In this document: one piece after another, positions 51,374 through 63,085 of the stretch
Layout: every line of letters begins with the position of its first letter
Position numbering within the stretch: position 1 is the first letter of the stretch
DNA from: Curtobacterium sp. VKM Ac-2865
GTDB lineage: Bacteria > Actinomycetota > Actinomycetes > Actinomycetales > Microbacteriaceae
Assembly (NCBI RefSeq): GCF_015350905.1
Contig: NZ_JADKRZ010000006.1
Location: 124,001-188,000 of the forward strand
Reading direction: 5' to 3'
DNA length: 64,000 bases
Program-made: the position numbers and the translations under genes
The notes under the pieces: model-generated
Told to the model about the DNA's origin: nothing
The model's input: the letters and a program-made list of their open reading frames with translations, nothing else
Database searches by the model: none

Positions 51374-51391
51374 GCCCGACGTCCGTCGGGC
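51374..51391 (+). promoter_or_regulatory. hairpin between glycine riboswitch and gcvT start
   Basis: GCCCGACGTCCGTCGGGC folds as a perfect 8-bp stem with a 2-nt turn, 26 nt before the gcvT ATG. It lacks a U-tract. It may be part of the expression platform, acting on the ribosome site CAGGAGA. Confidence 0.5.
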
Positions 51392-51417
51392 CCGGCCCAT
51401 GCCAGGAGAACTCCGCC

Positions 51418-52536
51418 ATGTCCCTGTCCGACCTGCGCTCGTCCCCGCTCGACGCGGCACACGTGGCCGCCGGTGCCTCGTTCACCGACTTCGCCGGGTA
51501 CCGCATGCCCGTGCGCTACTCGTCCGACCTCGCCGAGCACCACGCCGTGCGCCAGGCGGCCGGGGTGTTCGACCTGTCGCACATGGCCGAGATCGGCGTC
51601 TCCGGGCCCGGCTCGGTCACCTTCCTCGACCACGCGCTCGCCGGTGCCTTCGGGGCGATGACCGTCGGACGTGCGAAGTACTCGCTCCTGCTCGCCGAGC
51701 ACGGCGGGATCCTCGACGACCTGGTCGTCTACCGGGTGGCCGAGGACTCGTACCTCGTGGTCGCGAACGCCGCGAACCGCGAGGTCGCCGTCGACGCGCT
51801 GCAGGACCGCGCCGCGGGCTTCGACGTCGTGGTCACCGACGACTCCGACACGACGGCGCTCGTCGCGATCCAGGGCCCCGCCGCGGCCGGCACGCTCGAC
51901 GCCCTCGTCGTCGAGGACCGCCTGCAGCCGGAGACCCCGCTCGACGAGCTCCGCTACTACCGGGTCCTGCACGCCACGTTCGACGACGCCGAGGTGCTCA
52001 TCGCCCGCACCGGCTACACCGGCGAGGACGGCTTCGAGATCTACAGCGACCCCGAGATCGCGCCGGTGATCTGGGACGCCCTGCTCGAGGCGGGGGCGTC
52101 CCGCGGGGTCGTGCCCGCCGGACTCGCCGCCAGGGACACCCTGCGGCTCGAGGCCGGCATGCCCCTCTACGGCCACGAGCTGAACGTCGACACCCGTCCC
52201 GCCCAGGCCGGACTCGGTCGTGTCGTCGCCGCGGACGGCACCTTCGTCGGGTCGTCCGGCGTGCAGCCGGCCGACGACGCACCCGTGCTCGTCGGCCTCG
52301 TGATGGAGGGCCGCCGCGCCGCTCGCGCCGGCTACTCGGTCCTGCACGACGGGGTCGTCGTCGGCACCGTCACCTCCGGCGCACTCTCCCCGACCCTCGG
52401 CCACCCGGTCGCGATGGCGTTCGTCGCGCCGTCCGCCGCAGCCGGGGGACAAGTCCTCCACATCGACGTCCGCGGTACGGCCATCCCCGCAACGGTCTCC
52501 GCGTTCCCCTTCTACCGCCGCGCATCGAAAGGCTGA
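51418..52536 (+). CDS. gcvT: glycine cleavage system aminomethyltransferase (T protein)
   Basis: The T protein takes the aminomethyl group from lipoyl-GcvH and gives 5,10-methylene-tetrahydrofolate and ammonia. 372 residues. [57 protein letters not shown] and [18 protein letters not shown] are the family blocks, the last with the folate-binding and catalytic residues. CAGGAGA lies 9 nt before the ATG chosen; the 87-bp longer form from 51331 would start inside the riboswitch and is rejected. Confidence 0.95.
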   Translation: MSLSDLRSSPLDAAHVAAGASFTDFAGYRMPVRYSSDLAEHHAVRQAAGVFDLSHMAEIGVSGPGSVTFLDHALAGAFGAMTVGRAKYSLLLAEHGGILDDLVVYRVAEDSYLVVANAANREVAVDALQDRAAGFDVVVTDDSDTTALVAIQGPAAAGTLDALVVEDRLQPETPLDELRYYRVLHATFDDAEVLIARTGYTGEDGFEIYSDPEIAPVIWDALLEAGASRGVVPAGLAARDTLRLEAGMPLYGHELNVDTRPAQAGLGRVVAADGTFVGSSGVQPADDAPVLVGLVMEGRRAARAGYSVLHDGVVVGTVTSGALSPTLGHPVAMAFVAPSAAAGGQVLHIDVRGTAIPATVSAFPFYRRASKG

Positions 52537-52540
52537 GGCC

Positions 52541-52914
52541 ATGACCGACCAGACCGCACTGCAGTACACCAAGGACCACGAGTGGCTCCTCGTCGAGGGC
52601 GACGTCGTCACCGTCGGCATCACGGACCACGCCGCCGAGCAGCTCGGTGACGTCGTCTTCGTCGAACTGCCCGCCGTCGGCACCACGGCCACCGCCGGGC
52701 ACCAGATCGGGGAGATCGAGTCCACCAAGAGCGTCGGGGAGCTGTTCGCCCCGATCGAGGGCGAGGTCGTCGAGGTCAACGAGGCCGTCGTCGCCGCCCC
52801 CGACACCGTCAACCAGGACCCCTTCGGCGCCGGCTGGCTCGTGAAGCTCAAGGTGGAGGGCACCTCCTTCCCCGAGGACTTGATGGACCACGACACGTAC
52901 CGGGCGTCCATCGC

Positions 52915-52918
<4 letters not shown>
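52541..52918 (+). CDS. gcvH: glycine cleavage system H protein
   Basis: A 125-residue lipoyl carrier. Lys63 in [15 protein letters not shown] is the lipoylation site, and [35 protein letters not shown] is the standard N-terminal part. It passes the aminomethyl group between GcvP and GcvT. GAAAGGCTGAG upstream gives the ribosome site 4 bp after gcvT; the stop overlaps gcvP as ATGA. Confidence 0.96.
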
Positions 52919-55842
<2,924 letters not shown>

Positions 55843-55864
55843 TCCTGCGCTGACACCTGCACGG

Positions 55865-55894
55865 CTGCGCACCTGCGCACCTGCGCACCTGCAC
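55865..55894. repeat. 8-bp tandem repeat CTGCGCAC
   Basis: Three exact copies (55865-55888) and a truncated fourth, between the gcvP stop and its terminator. It looks like slippage. Confidence 0.85.
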
Positions 55895-55938
55895 GACGAC
55901 GACGGCCCGGAGCCCCACGGCTCCGGGCCGTCGTCGTC
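55895..55938 (+). terminator. perfect hairpin terminator of the gcv operon
   Basis: 20-bp perfect arms, GACGACGACGGCCCGGAGCC and its complement, around a CCAC loop, 52 bp after the gcvP stop. No U-tract follows. It differs from the GGACGGGAGGC hairpin family. Confidence 0.88.
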
Positions 55939-56087
55939 TGCGTGGGGGCTGGTGGATCGCTGCCCGCACCCTCCGCCCCGGCCGTCCACCCTGGACATGC
56001 GGTGAGAACGATGCAGACGCAACGAACCGGCATGTTGTACCGTGAAACGCGCACATCTTGCACACGTTCGCAACGATCATGCAAGTT

Positions 56088-56151
56088 GGTTACCAGCGTG
56101 TAACCGTTCGTTCCAGCATTTGGTGGGTCCTCAGCGCACTGCCTACAGTGC
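56088..56151 (+). promoter_or_regulatory. promoter and dyads of the peptide-binding protein gene
   Basis: GGTTACCAGCGTGTAACC (56088-56105) is a dyad with 6-bp arms. GCACTGCCTACAGTGC (56136-56151) is a palindrome whose right half overlaps TACAGT (56144-56149), a likely -10. About 60 nt of leader then run to the start. The paired dyads suggest a regulated, strong promoter. Confidence 0.55.
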
Positions 56152-56214
56152 AGATGTCAAACGTGCCTGGCGACACCTCTGTGCCCGGCGCGTCCCATGC
56201 ACCAGGAGGAACTC

Positions 56215-57858
56215 TTGATCAAGAAGCGCGCTGGGCTCGCAGCCCTCGCCGTGCTCGGGGCCACAGCAATCGCCCTGGCCGGATGCTCCAGCAACGGCGG
56301 TGGCTCCGGCAACGGCGGTGGCTCCGACTCCGGGTCCTCGGACTCGGCCGGCATCGTCACCACCAACGGCAGTGAGCCCCAGAACCCGCTCATCCCCTCG
56401 AACTCCACCGAGACCGGTGGTGGCAAGATCATCAACTCGATCTTCGAGGGACTCCGCTCCTACGACGCCGACGGCAAGCCGGTGAACGAGGTCGCGAAGA
56501 GCATCACCACCGACGACTCGAAGACGTTCGACATCAAGCTCAACACGGGCTGGACCTTCACCAACGGCGAGAAGATCACCGCCGAGTCCTTCACGAAGGC
56601 GTGGAACTGGGCGGCGCAGAAGTCGAACGCCCAGGGCGCGAGCTACTTCTTCGAGAACATCGAGGGCTTCGACGCCGACAAGGACGCCGAGCTCACGGGC
56701 CTCAAGGTCAAGAGCGACGACGAGTTCACCGTGACGCTCAAGGCGGCGCAGTCGGACTTCCCGCTCTCGCTCGGCTACTCGGCCTTCGTGCCGCTGCCGT
56801 CGGTCTTCTACGACGACACCAAGGCGTTCGGTGAGAACCCGATCGGCAACGGTCCGTACAAGCTCGCGAGCAAGACGGCCTGGACGCACAACCAGAACAT
56901 CAAGCTCGTCACGAACAAGGACTACGAGGGCAAGCGCAAGCCGAAGAACGGTGGTCTGACGATCACGTTCTACACCTCCCAGGCAACCGCGTACTCCGAC
57001 GCCCAGGGCGGCAACCTCGACGTCCTCGACGCCGTGCCGGACAGCGCCTTCCAGACGTACAAGTCGGACTTCCCCGACTCGAACGTCAACCAGCCGGCCG
57101 CCATCTTCCAGGCGATCTACCTGCCCTACTACCTCGACCACTGGAAGGGTGAAGAGGGCAAGCTGCGTCGCGAGGCGATCTCGCTGTCGATCAACCGCAA
57201 GCAGATCACGAACAAGATCTTCGACGGCACGCGCACCCCGGCCAAGGACTTCACCTCCCCGGTGATCGCTGGCTGGACCGGCGACCTCAAGGGCTCGGAC
57301 GTCCTGCAGTACGACAAGTCCGAGGCGAAGAAGCTGTGGGCCCAGGCCAACGACATCTCGCCCTACAACGACACCCTCACCATCACGTACAACGCTGACG
57401 GTGGCCACGAGGCCTGGGTGACCGCGGTCACGAACAGCATCTCGAACACGCTGGGCATCAAGGCCGAGGGCAACGCGATCCCGACGTTCCAGGAAGCCCT
57501 GGACCTGCAGACGGGCGACAAGCTCAAGGGCGGAAGCCGCACCGGTTGGCAGGCCGACTATCCGTCGCTGTACAACTTCCTCGGCCCGACCATGGGCGAC
57601 GGTTCGTCGAACAACTACTCGCGCTACGACTCGGCCGAGTACAACTCGCTGCTCAAGCAGGGTCAGTCCGCCGAGAACGTCGAGGCCGGCAACAAGATCT
57701 TCGACCAGGCCCAGGAGCTCCTGCTCAAGGACCTGCCCGAGATCCCGCTCTGGTACTCCAACGTGACCGGTGTCTGGTCTGCCGACAACGTGACGAACGT
57801 CAAGTTCGGCTGGGACTCGGTGCCGCAGTACTACAACATCGAGGTCAAGAAGAAGTAA
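56215..57858 (+). CDS. peptide ABC transporter substrate-binding lipoprotein (family 5)
   Basis: A 547-residue OppA/DppA-type binding protein. The N-terminus LIKKRAGLAALAVLGATAIALAGC has a lipobox with Cys24, followed by a Gly/Ser linker. TSPVIAGWTGDLKGSDVLQY, KLWAQANDI and FDQAQELLLKDLPEIPLWYSN match the family. The chosen start is TTG because AGGAGGAA lies 4-11 nt before it; an ATG at 56197 is in frame and adds six residues, but that would place the ribosome site inside the coding region. It heads an operon with two permeases and a double ATPase. Confidence 0.92.
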   Translation: MIKKRAGLAALAVLGATAIALAGCSSNGGGSGNGGGSDSGSSDSAGIVTTNGSEPQNPLIPSNSTETGGGKIINSIFEGLRSYDADGKPVNEVAKSITTDDSKTFDIKLNTGWTFTNGEKITAESFTKAWNWAAQKSNAQGASYFFENIEGFDADKDAELTGLKVKSDDEFTVTLKAAQSDFPLSLGYSAFVPLPSVFYDDTKAFGENPIGNGPYKLASKTAWTHNQNIKLVTNKDYEGKRKPKNGGLTITFYTSQATAYSDAQGGNLDVLDAVPDSAFQTYKSDFPDSNVNQPAAIFQAIYLPYYLDHWKGEEGKLRREAISLSINRKQITNKIFDGTRTPAKDFTSPVIAGWTGDLKGSDVLQYDKSEAKKLWAQANDISPYNDTLTITYNADGGHEAWVTAVTNSISNTLGIKAEGNAIPTFQEALDLQTGDKLKGGSRTGWQADYPSLYNFLGPTMGDGSSNNYSRYDSAEYNSLLKQGQSAENVEAGNKIFDQAQELLLKDLPEIPLWYSNVTGVWSADNVTNVKFGWDSVPQYYNIEVKKK

Positions 57859-57905
57859 CACCGGTCACCAACGTGACCCAGGGTCTTCGCTGACGACCCA
57901 CCGCC

Positions 57906-57971
57906 GGCAGGTATATCCTGCCTCGCGACCACCGGACGGGGGTTCGGGGACCACGGTCCCCGAGCCCCCGT
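57906..57971 (+). promoter_or_regulatory. two hairpins between the binding-protein gene and its permease genes
   Basis: GGCAGG/CCTGCC enclose TATAT (57906-57922), and ACGGGGGTTCGGGGACC pairs with 57955-57971 with one mismatch (57936-57971). Such structures after a binding-protein gene usually protect its mRNA or partly stop transcription so that the binding protein is made in excess. The gap to the permease start is 245 bp and holds no gene. Confidence 0.6.
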
Positions 57972-58104
57972 ACCTCGGCGGCAACACCTTCCCCCACACC
58001 GCGGGCGCCGCCGCCCGCACCGGACACCCGTGCCGACCCTCGGACCGTCCACCCCTCCACGACATGAACCTGATCACGACCGCTCGGAACCAGGCAGGGA
58101 TCTG

Positions 58105-59034
58105 ATGCTCTGGTACCTCGGCAAGCGCCTCCTCCAACTGATCCCCGTGTTCTTCGGGGCGACGTTCCTCATCTACTTCATGGTGTTCTCCCTGCCCGGC
58201 GACCCGATCGCCGCGCTCTTCGGGGACCGCCAGCCCTCTCCGCAGGTGATCGAGCAGCTGCGTCAGCAGTACAACCTCGACAAGCCGTTCATCGTGCAGT
58301 ACCTGCTCTGGATCGGCGGCGTGTTCCGCGGCGACCTCGGACTGACCTACTCCGGTCTGCCCGTCAGCCAGCAGCTCGCGCAGGCGTTCCCGATCACGGC
58401 GCGGCTCGCGATCCTCGCCCTCGTCTTCGAGGCCGTCGCCGGCATCGTCGTCGGTGTCATCGCCGGGCTGAAGAAGGGCAAGTGGTTCGACGCCACCGCC
58501 CTCGTCGTATCGCTGCTGCTCATCTCGGTGCCGACCTTCGTCGTCGGCTTCGTGCTGCAGTACGCCTTCGGCATCAAGCTCGCGCTGTTCCGCGTAACGG
58601 TGTCCGGAGAGGCCCCGTGGTCGGAGCTCGTGCTGCCGGCACTCGTGCTCGCGTCGGTGTCGTTCGCGTACATCGTGCGCCTGACCCGTGCCAGCGTCGC
58701 GGAGAACATGAGCGCCGACTTCGTCCGCACCGCGACGGCCAAGGGCCTGCCGCGTCGTCGGGTGATCGGGGTGCACATCTTCCGCAACTCGCTCATCCCC
58801 GTGGTGACGTACCTCGGCATCGACATCGGCAACCTGATGGTCGGCGCGATCGTGACCGAGGGCATCTTCAACATCCACGGCGTCGGCGGCACGGTCTACC
58901 AGGCCGTCAAGCTCGGCCAGGGCCCCACCGTGGTGTCCTTCGTGGCCGTGATGGTCATCATCTTCATGCTCGCCAACCTCCTGGTGGACCTGCTCTACGC
59001 CGTCCTGGACCCGAGGATCCGCTATGCCAAGTAA
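58105..59034 (+). CDS. peptide ABC transporter permease, DppB type
   Basis: A 309-residue inner-membrane protein with six hydrophobic segments. The N-terminal block MLWYLGKRLLQLIPVFFGATFLIYFM and the EAA-type cytoplasmic loop around TATAKGLPRRRVIGVHIFRNSLIPVV are typical of family 5 DppB permeases. The ATG chosen follows AGGGA by 5 nt and starts the conserved region; an upstream in-frame ATG at 58030 adds a charged extension without support. Overlaps the next gene by 11 bp. Confidence 0.92.
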   Translation: MLWYLGKRLLQLIPVFFGATFLIYFMVFSLPGDPIAALFGDRQPSPQVIEQLRQQYNLDKPFIVQYLLWIGGVFRGDLGLTYSGLPVSQQLAQAFPITARLAILALVFEAVAGIVVGVIAGLKKGKWFDATALVVSLLLISVPTFVVGFVLQYAFGIKLALFRVTVSGEAPWSELVLPALVLASVSFAYIVRLTRASVAENMSADFVRTATAKGLPRRRVIGVHIFRNSLIPVVTYLGIDIGNLMVGAIVTEGIFNIHGVGGTVYQAVKLGQGPTVVSFVAVMVIIFMLANLLVDLLYAVLDPRIRYAK

Positions 59035-59974
59035 CACGGAATCGCGCTCGGCGACGCACTTCGTCGCCCCGCTCGAGGAGACGCCGCTCCAGGCGATCGA
59101 CAACGTCAACGAGGACGAGAAGGCCCGGTCCCTGTGGACCGACGCCTGGGAGTCCATGCGCAGCCGACCGACGTTCTGGATCTCCTCGGTCCTGATCGTC
59201 CTGATCATCGTCGTGGCGGTGTTCCCCGGACTCTTCACGCACGTCGACCCGCGGGCGTCCAACCTCAACAACAGCGACGAGGGTCCGCGTGCCGGACACC
59301 TCCTCGGCTTCACACGCCAGGGCTACGACACGTACGCCCGCGTGATCTGGGGCGCCCGGAACTCGCTCATCGTCGGCATCGTGGCCACCGTCCTGGTGAC
59401 GATCGTCGGCGTCGTGATCGGTGCCCTGGCCGGGTTCTTCGGCGGCTGGCTCGACACGATCGTGTCCCGCATCGGTGACATCTTCTTCTCGATCCCGACG
59501 GTCCTCGGCGCGATCGTCATCATGTCGGTCATCCCGGCCCGCAACCCCATCACCGTGTCACTGGTGCTGGCGGCCTTCGCCTGGCCGCAGATCGCCCGCA
59601 TCATGCGCGGCGCGGTCCTCAGCGCCAAGCAGGCCGACTACGTGACCGCGTCCGAGGCACTCGGCGTCAGCCGCATGAAGGTCCTCGTGCGGCACGTGGT
59701 CCCGAACTCGCTCGCACCGGTCATCGTCGTCGCGACGGTCTCGCTCGGCACGTTCATCGTGGCCGAGGCCACGCTGTCGTTCCTCGGCATCGGTCTGCCG
59801 CCGTCGTCCCTCAGCTGGGGCCTCGACATCGGCACCGCGCAGACGTCGATCCGCACCAACCCGGCGACCATCTTCTGGCCGTCGGCAGCCCTGTCCATCA
59901 CCGTGCTCGCGTTCCTGCTCCTCGGAGACGTGGTCCGCGACGCACTCGACCCGAAGGCGAGGGCCCGCCGATGA
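59024..59974 (+). CDS. peptide ABC transporter permease, DppC type
   Basis: A 316-residue permease with an N-terminal cytoplasmic extension (about 1-48), a first membrane segment (about 50-72), a periplasmic loop containing DPRASNLNNSDEGPRAGHLLGF, and five more segments. VTASEALGVSRMKVLVRHVVPNSLAPVIV is the EAA loop that contacts the ATPase, and FLGIGLPPSSLSWG is conserved in DppC. It is overlapped by the DppB stop and its own stop overlaps the ATPase start as ATGA. Confidence 0.94.
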   Translation: MPSNTESRSATHFVAPLEETPLQAIDNVNEDEKARSLWTDAWESMRSRPTFWISSVLIVLIIVVAVFPGLFTHVDPRASNLNNSDEGPRAGHLLGFTRQGYDTYARVIWGARNSLIVGIVATVLVTIVGVVIGALAGFFGGWLDTIVSRIGDIFFSIPTVLGAIVIMSVIPARNPITVSLVLAAFAWPQIARIMRGAVLSAKQADYVTASEALGVSRMKVLVRHVVPNSLAPVIVVATVSLGTFIVAEATLSFLGIGLPPSSLSWGLDIGTAQTSIRTNPATIFWPSAALSITVLAFLLLGDVVRDALDPKARARR

Positions 59975-61713
59975 GCGAGACGCTGACCGAGCCGGCCGCC
60001 CGCCGTACCCGCGGCGACGGCGCCCCGCTCCTCGAGATCTCCGGACTGGAGATCGGCTTCAAGACCCAGGGCGGCTTCGTCCAGGCCGTCCGCGGCGTCG
60101 ACCTCACCCTCGAGCAGGGCGAGCGCCTGGCGATCGTGGGTGAGTCCGGTTCCGGCAAGTCCACCAGCGCGCAGGCGATCATCAAGCTGCTCCCCGGCGC
60201 CGGGCAGGTGACCGCTGGGTCGATCAAGTTCAACGGTCGCGAGCTCGTCGGGCTCTCCGACAAGGAGATGTCCGAGATCCGCGGCAAGGAGATCGGCTAC
60301 GTCCCGCAGGACCCGATGTCGAACCTCAACCCGCTGTGGACCATCGGGTTCCAGGTCGAGGAGGCGATCCGTGCGAACGGCATGGCCACCGGCAAGAAGG
60401 CCGTGCGCGAGCGCGCGATCGAGGTCCTGCAGGAGGCCGGTCTCGGTGACGCCGCGACCCGCCTGAAGCAGTACCCGCACGAGTTCTCCGGCGGCATGCG
60501 CCAGCGCGTGCTCATCGGCATCGGCCTGTCGAGCCGTCCGCAGCTGCTCATCGCCGACGAGCCCACCAGTGCGCTCGACGTCACCGTGCAGCGCGTGATC
60601 CTCGACCACCTCGAGACCCTGACGCGCGACTTCGGCACCAGCGTGCTCTTCATCACGCACGACCTCGGCCTCGCCGCCGAGCGCGCCGAGAAGCTCGTCG
60701 TGATGTACAAGGGCCAGGTCGTCGAGGCGGGTCCGTCGAAGGAGATCCTCGGCAACCCGCAGCACCCGTACACGCAGCGCCTCGTCGCCGCGGCGCCCTC
60801 GCTCGCGAGCCGTCGCATCCAGTCGAAGGTGCAGCACCAGCGGGTCGACATCGCCGACGCCGGCAGCGACGACGCCGAGCTGATCGCCCGCGCCCAGCAG
60901 CGCGAGCACCAGCCCACGCGGGACCTCATCGTGGTGAAGAACCTCGAGAAGGTCTACAAGCTGCGCGGCAAGAGCCGTGCCACGCGCGAGCTCAAGGCCG
61001 TCGACGACGTGTCGTTCTCGATCCCGAAGGGCACCACCACGGCGCTCGTCGGCGAGTCCGGTTCGGGCAAGTCGACCGTCGCCAAGCTGGTCCTGCAGCT
61101 CGAGGGCATCACGAGCGGCACGGTGCAGTTCGACGGCATCGACATCGGCGCGCTGAAGGGCAAGGAGCTCTTCGACTTCCGCCGCCGCGTGCAGCCGGTG
61201 TTCCAGGACCCCTACGGCTCCCTCGACCCGATGTACAACGTCGGGAACACCATCGCGGAGCCGCTCGTGACACACAGCATCGGGGACAAGGCCTCGCGCC
61301 GTGCCCGGGTCCGTGAGCTCCTCGACCAGGTCGCCCTGCCGGCGTCCATGGTGAACCGCTACCCGAACGAGCTCTCCGGTGGACAGCGGCAGCGCATCGC
61401 CGTCGCCCGTGCGCTGGCGCTGAAGCCCGAGGTCATCGTCCTCGACGAGGCGGTCTCGGCGCTCGACGTGCTCGTGCAGGGCCAGATCCTCGACCTGCTC
61501 ACCGAGCTGCAGTCGGAGCTCGGGCTGACCTACCTGTTCATCACGCACGACCTCGCGGTCGTCCGCCTCGTCGCGGACAACGTCTGTGTCATGCGCCAGG
61601 GCCGGATCGTGGAGACGGCGACGACCGACGAGGTCTTCGCCAACCCCCGCGAAAAGTACACGCAGGACCTCCTGGAGGCCATCCCCGGCGCCGGGTTCGA
61701 GTTCGGTCGCTGA
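59971..61713 (+). CDS. peptide ABC transporter ATPase, fused DppD-DppF
   Basis: A 580-residue protein with two complete ATPase domains. Domain 1 has Walker A GESGSGKS at 57-64 and signature FSGGMRQRV; domain 2 has Walker A GESGSGKS at 361-368 and signature LSGGQRQRI. Both have Walker B (LLIADEPTSALD, VIVLDEAVSALD) and the H-loop. A linker (QHQRVDIADAGSDDAELI) joins them. The fusion allows one chain to act where E. coli uses two, and completes the binding protein-permease-permease-ATPase set for peptide or nickel-type import. Confidence 0.95.
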   Translation: MSETLTEPAARRTRGDGAPLLEISGLEIGFKTQGGFVQAVRGVDLTLEQGERLAIVGESGSGKSTSAQAIIKLLPGAGQVTAGSIKFNGRELVGLSDKEMSEIRGKEIGYVPQDPMSNLNPLWTIGFQVEEAIRANGMATGKKAVRERAIEVLQEAGLGDAATRLKQYPHEFSGGMRQRVLIGIGLSSRPQLLIADEPTSALDVTVQRVILDHLETLTRDFGTSVLFITHDLGLAAERAEKLVVMYKGQVVEAGPSKEILGNPQHPYTQRLVAAAPSLASRRIQSKVQHQRVDIADAGSDDAELIARAQQREHQPTRDLIVVKNLEKVYKLRGKSRATRELKAVDDVSFSIPKGTTTALVGESGSGKSTVAKLVLQLEGITSGTVQFDGIDIGALKGKELFDFRRRVQPVFQDPYGSLDPMYNVGNTIAEPLVTHSIGDKASRRARVRELLDQVALPASMVNRYPNELSGGQRQRIAVARALALKPEVIVLDEAVSALDVLVQGQILDLLTELQSELGLTYLFITHDLAVVRLVADNVCVMRQGRIVETATTDEVFANPREKYTQDLLEAIPGAGFEFGR

Positions 61714-61734
61714 CCCGCACCTCCTGCGACACAC

Positions 61735-61809
61735 GGAACGCGCCGCCCCGGCTCCGGGACGGCGCGTTCCATCGTTCCAAGGCACCGGACGGGAGGCCCG
61801 CCCTCCGTC
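61735..61809 (+). terminator. double hairpin terminator of the peptide transporter operon
   Basis: First hairpin: GGAACGCGCCGCCCCGG (61735-61751) pairs with 61754-61770 with one mismatch. Second: GACGGGAGG (61788-61796) pairs with CCCTCCGTC, 4-nt loop, and its left half repeats the GGACGGGAGGCCCG family motif. It separates the operon from convergent genes. Confidence 0.75.
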
Positions 61810-61875
61810 GCGCAGACCGGGGCCGGACCGGTGTCGGCCCACGCCCGGTACCGGGCGCTGGCAGTCAGGCCAGGG

Positions 61876-62424
61876 TCAGAGCCGTGCGCCGGCCATGCTG
61901 CCCGCGATGCCGAGCACGACGAGGGCGACGATCGCCCAGCCGTGGACCCGGTGCACGATCGGCGCCGCGGTCACGGTCGCCGGGGGAGCACCGACGTGCT
62001 CGACCGGTGCGGGTACCCGCGCGCGGATCTCGTCGGCCGCAGCGGCGACGCTGACCGGCACCGGGCCTCCTGGCTGGTCGATCGCGAGCCGTGCCGTCGG
62101 GCGCGGTGCGATCCAGACCCGCTGTTCACCCTGGTCGGTGACGATCTCGAGTCCGTACTTCGACCGAACGTCTTGCACGCGCCGCCACGCGAAGCGGGTG
62201 GTGCGTCGGACGTCGACGACGACGAGCTCGTCCTCGGTGAGCTCGATGCGCGGTCGCCAGAGCACGACCCAGGCGAACCAGGCGGTGAAGAGGGACGGCA
62301 CCGGGACCAGCCACGCGGCACGCAGGCCGTTCGCGACCAGGCCGATGACGACGAGGGCGACGGCGACGGCCCAGAGGACGAGGGCGAGGCGGCGCATGTT
62401 CGTCGCGACGATCCGGGTGGGCAT
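61876..62424 (-). CDS. PH domain-containing membrane protein
   Basis: A 182-residue protein. Two hydrophobic segments (about 9-50) precede a bacterial PH-type domain (RPRIELTEDELVVVDVRRTTRFAWRRVQDVRSKYGLEIVTDQGEQRVWIA, shown as landmarks LTEDELVVVDVRR and WRRVQDV), a linker, and a third hydrophobic segment near the C-terminus. Function unknown; such proteins are common in actinobacteria. The ATG lies 6 nt after TACGCT (minus strand, 62431-62436); a GTG seven codons earlier is rejected for that reason. Confidence 0.85.
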   Translation of the reverse strand: MPTRIVATNMRRLALVLWAVAVALVVIGLVANGLRAAWLVPVPSLFTAWFAWVVLWRPRIELTEDELVVVDVRRTTRFAWRRVQDVRSKYGLEIVTDQGEQRVWIAPRPTARLAIDQPGGPVPVSVAAAADEIRARVPAPVEHVGAPPATVTAAPIVHRVHGWAIVALVVLGIAGSMAGARL

Positions 62425-62466
62425 GGGTCCAGCGTAGGAGACCACCGGTCAGCGGAGGTCAACGCC

Positions 62467-62946
62467 TCATTCGACGAGCTGCTCGATCTGGGCGCGGATG
62501 GTCTCGGCACGCGGGAACCGGACGCCGACCAGGCCGACGTGTCGCCAGCGCAGCAGGCCGTCCTGACCGATCACGAACACCGAGCGGCGGAGGCCGAGAC
62601 CGGGGACGCGCACGCCGTAGGCGCGGATCACGTCACCGCTGACGTCGGAGAGGAGCGGGAAGGTGAGGGACGCGTCGCGAGCGAAGTCCTCGTGCGAGTC
62701 GAGTCCCTGCGGGCTGATGCCCCACACCACGGCGCCGAGGTCGCGGAAGTCGTCGAGCTCCTGCTGGTACGAGCAGAGCTGCGCGGTGCAGACGGGGGTG
62801 GCGTCGCCGGGGTAGAAGGCGAGGACGACGGGACGGCCGACCTCGGCAGCGAGCGTGTACTCGCCGTCGGTGCGGAGACCGTCGCGGACGATCATGCCGG
62901 GCAGGGTGAAGCCCGGTGCCGCGGAACCGGTCTCGGGGATGGCCAT
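62467..62946 (-). CDS. bcp: BCP/PrxQ-type peroxiredoxin
   Basis: A 159-residue thiol peroxidase. DATPVCTAQLCSYQQ gives peroxidatic Cys53 and resolving Cys58, spaced by four residues as in alpha-helical atypical 2-Cys BCP proteins. GFTLPGM and LRWRHVGLVGVRFP complete the thioredoxin fold. The ATG lies 6 nt after TACTGT (minus strand, 62953-62958), a leaderless arrangement; a start further upstream is not supported. Confidence 0.92.
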   Translation of the reverse strand: MAIPETGSAAPGFTLPGMIVRDGLRTDGEYTLAAEVGRPVVLAFYPGDATPVCTAQLCSYQQELDDFRDLGAVVWGISPQGLDSHEDFARDASLTFPLLSDVSGDVIRAYGVRVPGLGLRRSVFVIGQDGLLRWRHVGLVGVRFPRAETIRAQIEQLVE

Positions 62947-63037
62947 CCGGCAACAGTACGGTCCGGGCTGGTGGCGGAGCGTGGACCGCACTGTGGAAGT
63001 GCTGCGAGGGCGCACACCGGTCCGGCCGGGACGACGA

Positions 63038-63068
63038 GAGGGGCCGGACGCAGTGCGCCCGGCCCCTC
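63038..63068 (-). terminator. hairpin terminator of the second binding-protein gene
   Basis: GAGGGGCCGG (63038-63047) pairs perfectly with CCGGCCCCTC (63059-63068). The 11-nt loop has an inner GCA/TGC pair. It lies 18 bp past the stop of the minus-strand gene. Confidence 0.75.
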
Positions 63069-63085
63069 CTGGTGTCCGTCGGTGG

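Noticed and set aside
55865-55894. CTGCGCAC repeats as a possible CRISPR remnant
   Set aside because: The units are 8 bp and contiguous, without spacers, and no cas genes are present.
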